Assembly: GCF_918797505.1 (NCBI RefSeq)
Contig: NC_092795.1
Span: 6,357,434 to 6,421,433 of the forward strand
Source: Bemisia tabaci
Taxonomy: Eukaryota; Arthropoda; Insecta; Hemiptera; Aleyrodidae
Length of the DNA stretch: 64,000 nucleotides
Reading direction: 5' to 3'
Shown here: positions 62,281-64,000 of the stretch, in pieces
How the letters are laid out: the number at the start of each line of letters is the position of its first letter
Position numbering within the stretch: position 1 is the stretch's first letter
Position numbers and translations under genes: made by a program
Notes under the pieces: model-generated
The model's input: the letters and a program-made list of their open reading frames with translations, nothing else
Told to the model about the DNA's origin: nothing
The model's database searches: none

Positions 62281-63210
62281 CCCGGTAAAAATTGGCAGTA
62301 GAATGTGTGTTCCAACATACTATAGACCTAAAGCCGACTGTGAGATTTCCAATAACTTCTGTAGCCGGCTGTACAATTTCTTATAGCCTTCTATAGCCGA
62401 TGGTGATTAACCAACAGCCAGATGATAAAGTTTATGCCAAACGTTACTAAATACGGATACTAGGACTTAGTTAGTTATTGAACTACCGCTCTCTTTTTGT
62501 GCCGTAGTATCTTGATTTATTTTGCGAGGAAAGCTCCGTACTCTTCGAGGATGCCTGACATTCTTAATATGTTGGATCGCCTTCAATTTCGTATGATACT
62601 GTGCAACGCCTCTGTTGTGAAATAGTTGCTTGAGGCGCCGTGGCACGCTTCGGCGCGGCTAGCGGTCGGCCAGCGCAAATCCCGCACTGGCGCCTACAAA
62701 CCTAAGGGGATACTTCAAGCATAGCGCAATGCGTGAGGTATCCCTGTTAGGTTTGTAGGCGCCAGTGCGTCGCCGCTCCGCTTTGTGTTAGGCTCCAATA
62801 TTTAATCTCGCGGAGTCAGCGTTTTTCAACTCATGATTTTGAAATGTTTGCACACTCTGTATGGATTATTCTTATTTTAATTGATGAAAAAAATATGTTT
62901 TAAACGAAAGTATAATGTGTGTTTGGTAAATATTAAGGTAGTTTTGTATCAAACTTAATGATTTCCAAAGCACACAAATTTCTATACAATTTCTTAGAGC
63001 CTCTTATAGCCAATGGCGATAAAGTGTAAAACCCAGCGATAGGAACTATAGCCCGACTGTATACTTTTTTATAGCTTCGTATAGCCTGGCTATAGGATTT
63101 GCTCCGCATTCTACAGCCAGCTATATGATTTTTAATAGCCTTCTTTAGTCGGCTATAAGAACTCCTATGGTATTTTGAAACGCAGCTCCTATCGCCAATT
63201 TTTACCAGGG
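62281..63210 (+). mobile_element. CCCTGGTAAAAATTGGC element, copy 3
   Basis: CCCGGTAAAAATTGGCAG to CGCCAATTTTTACCAGGG, 930 bp, colinear with copies 1 and 2 including the hairpin (62689-62763, now imperfect). Inserted in a foldback element. Confidence 0.9.
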
Positions 63211-63368
63211 TATTGATCTGAGGTTGCGTATCGTTGAGGGTCCGTCTGATTTGCTCCAAGTTTTTCAGATATCTGGGGATTAAGGCCGAGTAGAATCTGT
63301 TTCTGTAGATCAACTCGTCATGTCCGTGAGAATTTAACGCCACTACCGGGATTTGAAACCGGGACCTA
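63211..63368 (-). mobile_element. tRNA-SINE-like sequence (minus)
   Basis: Read on the minus strand: GGTTTCAAATCCCGGTAGTG, GGCGTTAAATTCTCACGGAC, then CTCGGCCTTAATCCCCAG and CTTGGAGC, matching 22843-22950. The A-tail part is not present. A 156-codon minus-strand frame (62933-63403) running through this and the neighbouring element is an artefact. Confidence 0.6.
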
Positions 63369-63370
63369 TT

Positions 63371-63618
63371 CGGCCGTGCTACGGAAAAACGCCGCATGAA
63401 CATTCGAGTTGTCTTTCTTTAGGGAAAAATTTTCATTTTGGAGGAGACTTATGAATATTTTCTCTTGAAATTTTCAGATGGTTTAGATCTGTTCGCACAT
63501 AAAATCTTCCCAAAAAAAGCGAGGAAAAGTACTCTCAGATTGTTCCGAATATTCAGATTTTATTAAAATAAACTTAGCTACATCCGAAGGCTCTTAAGGC
63601 ATTCCTCCTTAGTAGTAT
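63371..63618. repeat. CTGCCGTGCTAAGG foldback, complete but eroded
   Basis: GGCCGTGCTACGGAAAAACG, CCGCATGAACATTCGAG at the left; AGCTACATCCGAAGGCTC and TTCCTCCTTAGTAG at the right. Confidence 0.75.
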
Positions 63619-63736
63619 TGATCTAGAGACAGACGCGCGAAATTTTAGTTAGGAAACACGTATCAGATTTTTCTAATTCATACTTTGTCTACTGCCTCCT
63701 TTGGCAACATCCGATGTCATACGTCGTTGTTCATAC

Positions 63737-63968
63737 GTCACACAGTGGATCGAGTCATCGATAGAGGTCGGACATAAAATTTTTACCTAAAACTGCAAAT
63801 TTTGATGTTAAATTCGTCATCATTTAAATTTTAAGGAGTGCACCTAGAAGGAACTTTCACGAGGAAACCAATAGAACCACTTTTAAAACCTCAAAGTCAG
63901 TGGAGTTACGAGCCTTTAAAGTTTCCAAATTTTGCCCGACCTCCTCCATCATTGACTCGATCTATTCT
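63737..63968 (+). repeat. CACAGTGGATCGAGTCAAT foldback (uninterrupted)
   Basis: GTCACACAGTGGATCGAGTC to TTGACTCGATCTATTCTG. The centre reads GCAAATTTTGATGTT, the pre-insertion form of the 50274 copy. Confidence 0.9.
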
Positions 63969-64000
63969 GCCATGCTTTGAAGAACGCCGTATGAACATTC
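63967..64000 (+). repeat. CTGCCGTGCTAAGG foldback, cut by window end
   Basis: CTGCCATGCTTTGAAGAACG and CCGTATGAACATTC are the left end of another copy that continues outside the window. Confidence 0.85.

Noticed and set aside
62933..63403. 156-codon minus-strand open frame
   Set aside because: Composed of the CCCTGG element, a SINE-like piece and a foldback end. The other copies of those repeats do not keep the frame.

Overview
The window is eukaryotic, repeat-choked DNA. I see no confident complete protein-coding gene in 64 kb. There is no operon structure, no ORF above about 175 codons, and the base composition is AT-rich with scattered CpG-rich patches. It carries a mariner transposase relic, hAT-like and TA-inserting elements and dozens of short foldback (MITE-like) repeats. 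This fits an arthropod, most likely insect, genome. From memory, the commonest repeat here (ends CTGCCGTGCTAAGG) resembles repeats of the whitefly Bemisia tabaci, but I could not check this. The DNA is intergenic or lies inside very long introns.

Layout. 0-10 kb: an edge hairpin element, a defective mariner (1644-2607), several foldback elements and a small retrozyme-like insertion (7900-8222) with a hammerhead-ribozyme-like motif on the minus strand. 10-18 kb: a possible small minus-strand gene broken by one frameshift (10434-10741), a large palindromic element (13318-13770) and a foldback element with a hAT-like MITE inserted in it (17161-17421). 18-36 kb: two copies of a 0.93 kb element with a very strong internal hairpin, many foldback copies, a tRNA-SINE-like insertion, a 1.5 kb TA-flanked TIR element (28645-30178) and a 90-bp tandem repeat (30611-30870). 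39-42 kb: a near-perfect 2.8 kb palindrome (39007-41789), the most striking structure. 42-56 kb: CpG-rich patches between foldback elements, a 38-bp tandem array inside a CAGGGTTGCC-ended element and a nested insertion at 50274-51031. 56-64 kb: a 1 kb long-TIR foldback element, then mosaics of hAT-like MITE, foldback, hairpin element and SINE.

Possible genic signal is limited to short plus-strand segments bounded by good splice-like signals (10041-10081, 26523-26579, 52259-52303, 60205-60255, plus weaker ones). The first three chain in one open frame. Such acceptor-donor pairs are also expected by chance at this length, so they are offered as hypotheses. Nested insertions give a relative history: the 250-bp foldback, D-type and GGACG-ended elements are older; the hAT-like MITEs, the GGAGATG-ended foldback and the SINE are younger.
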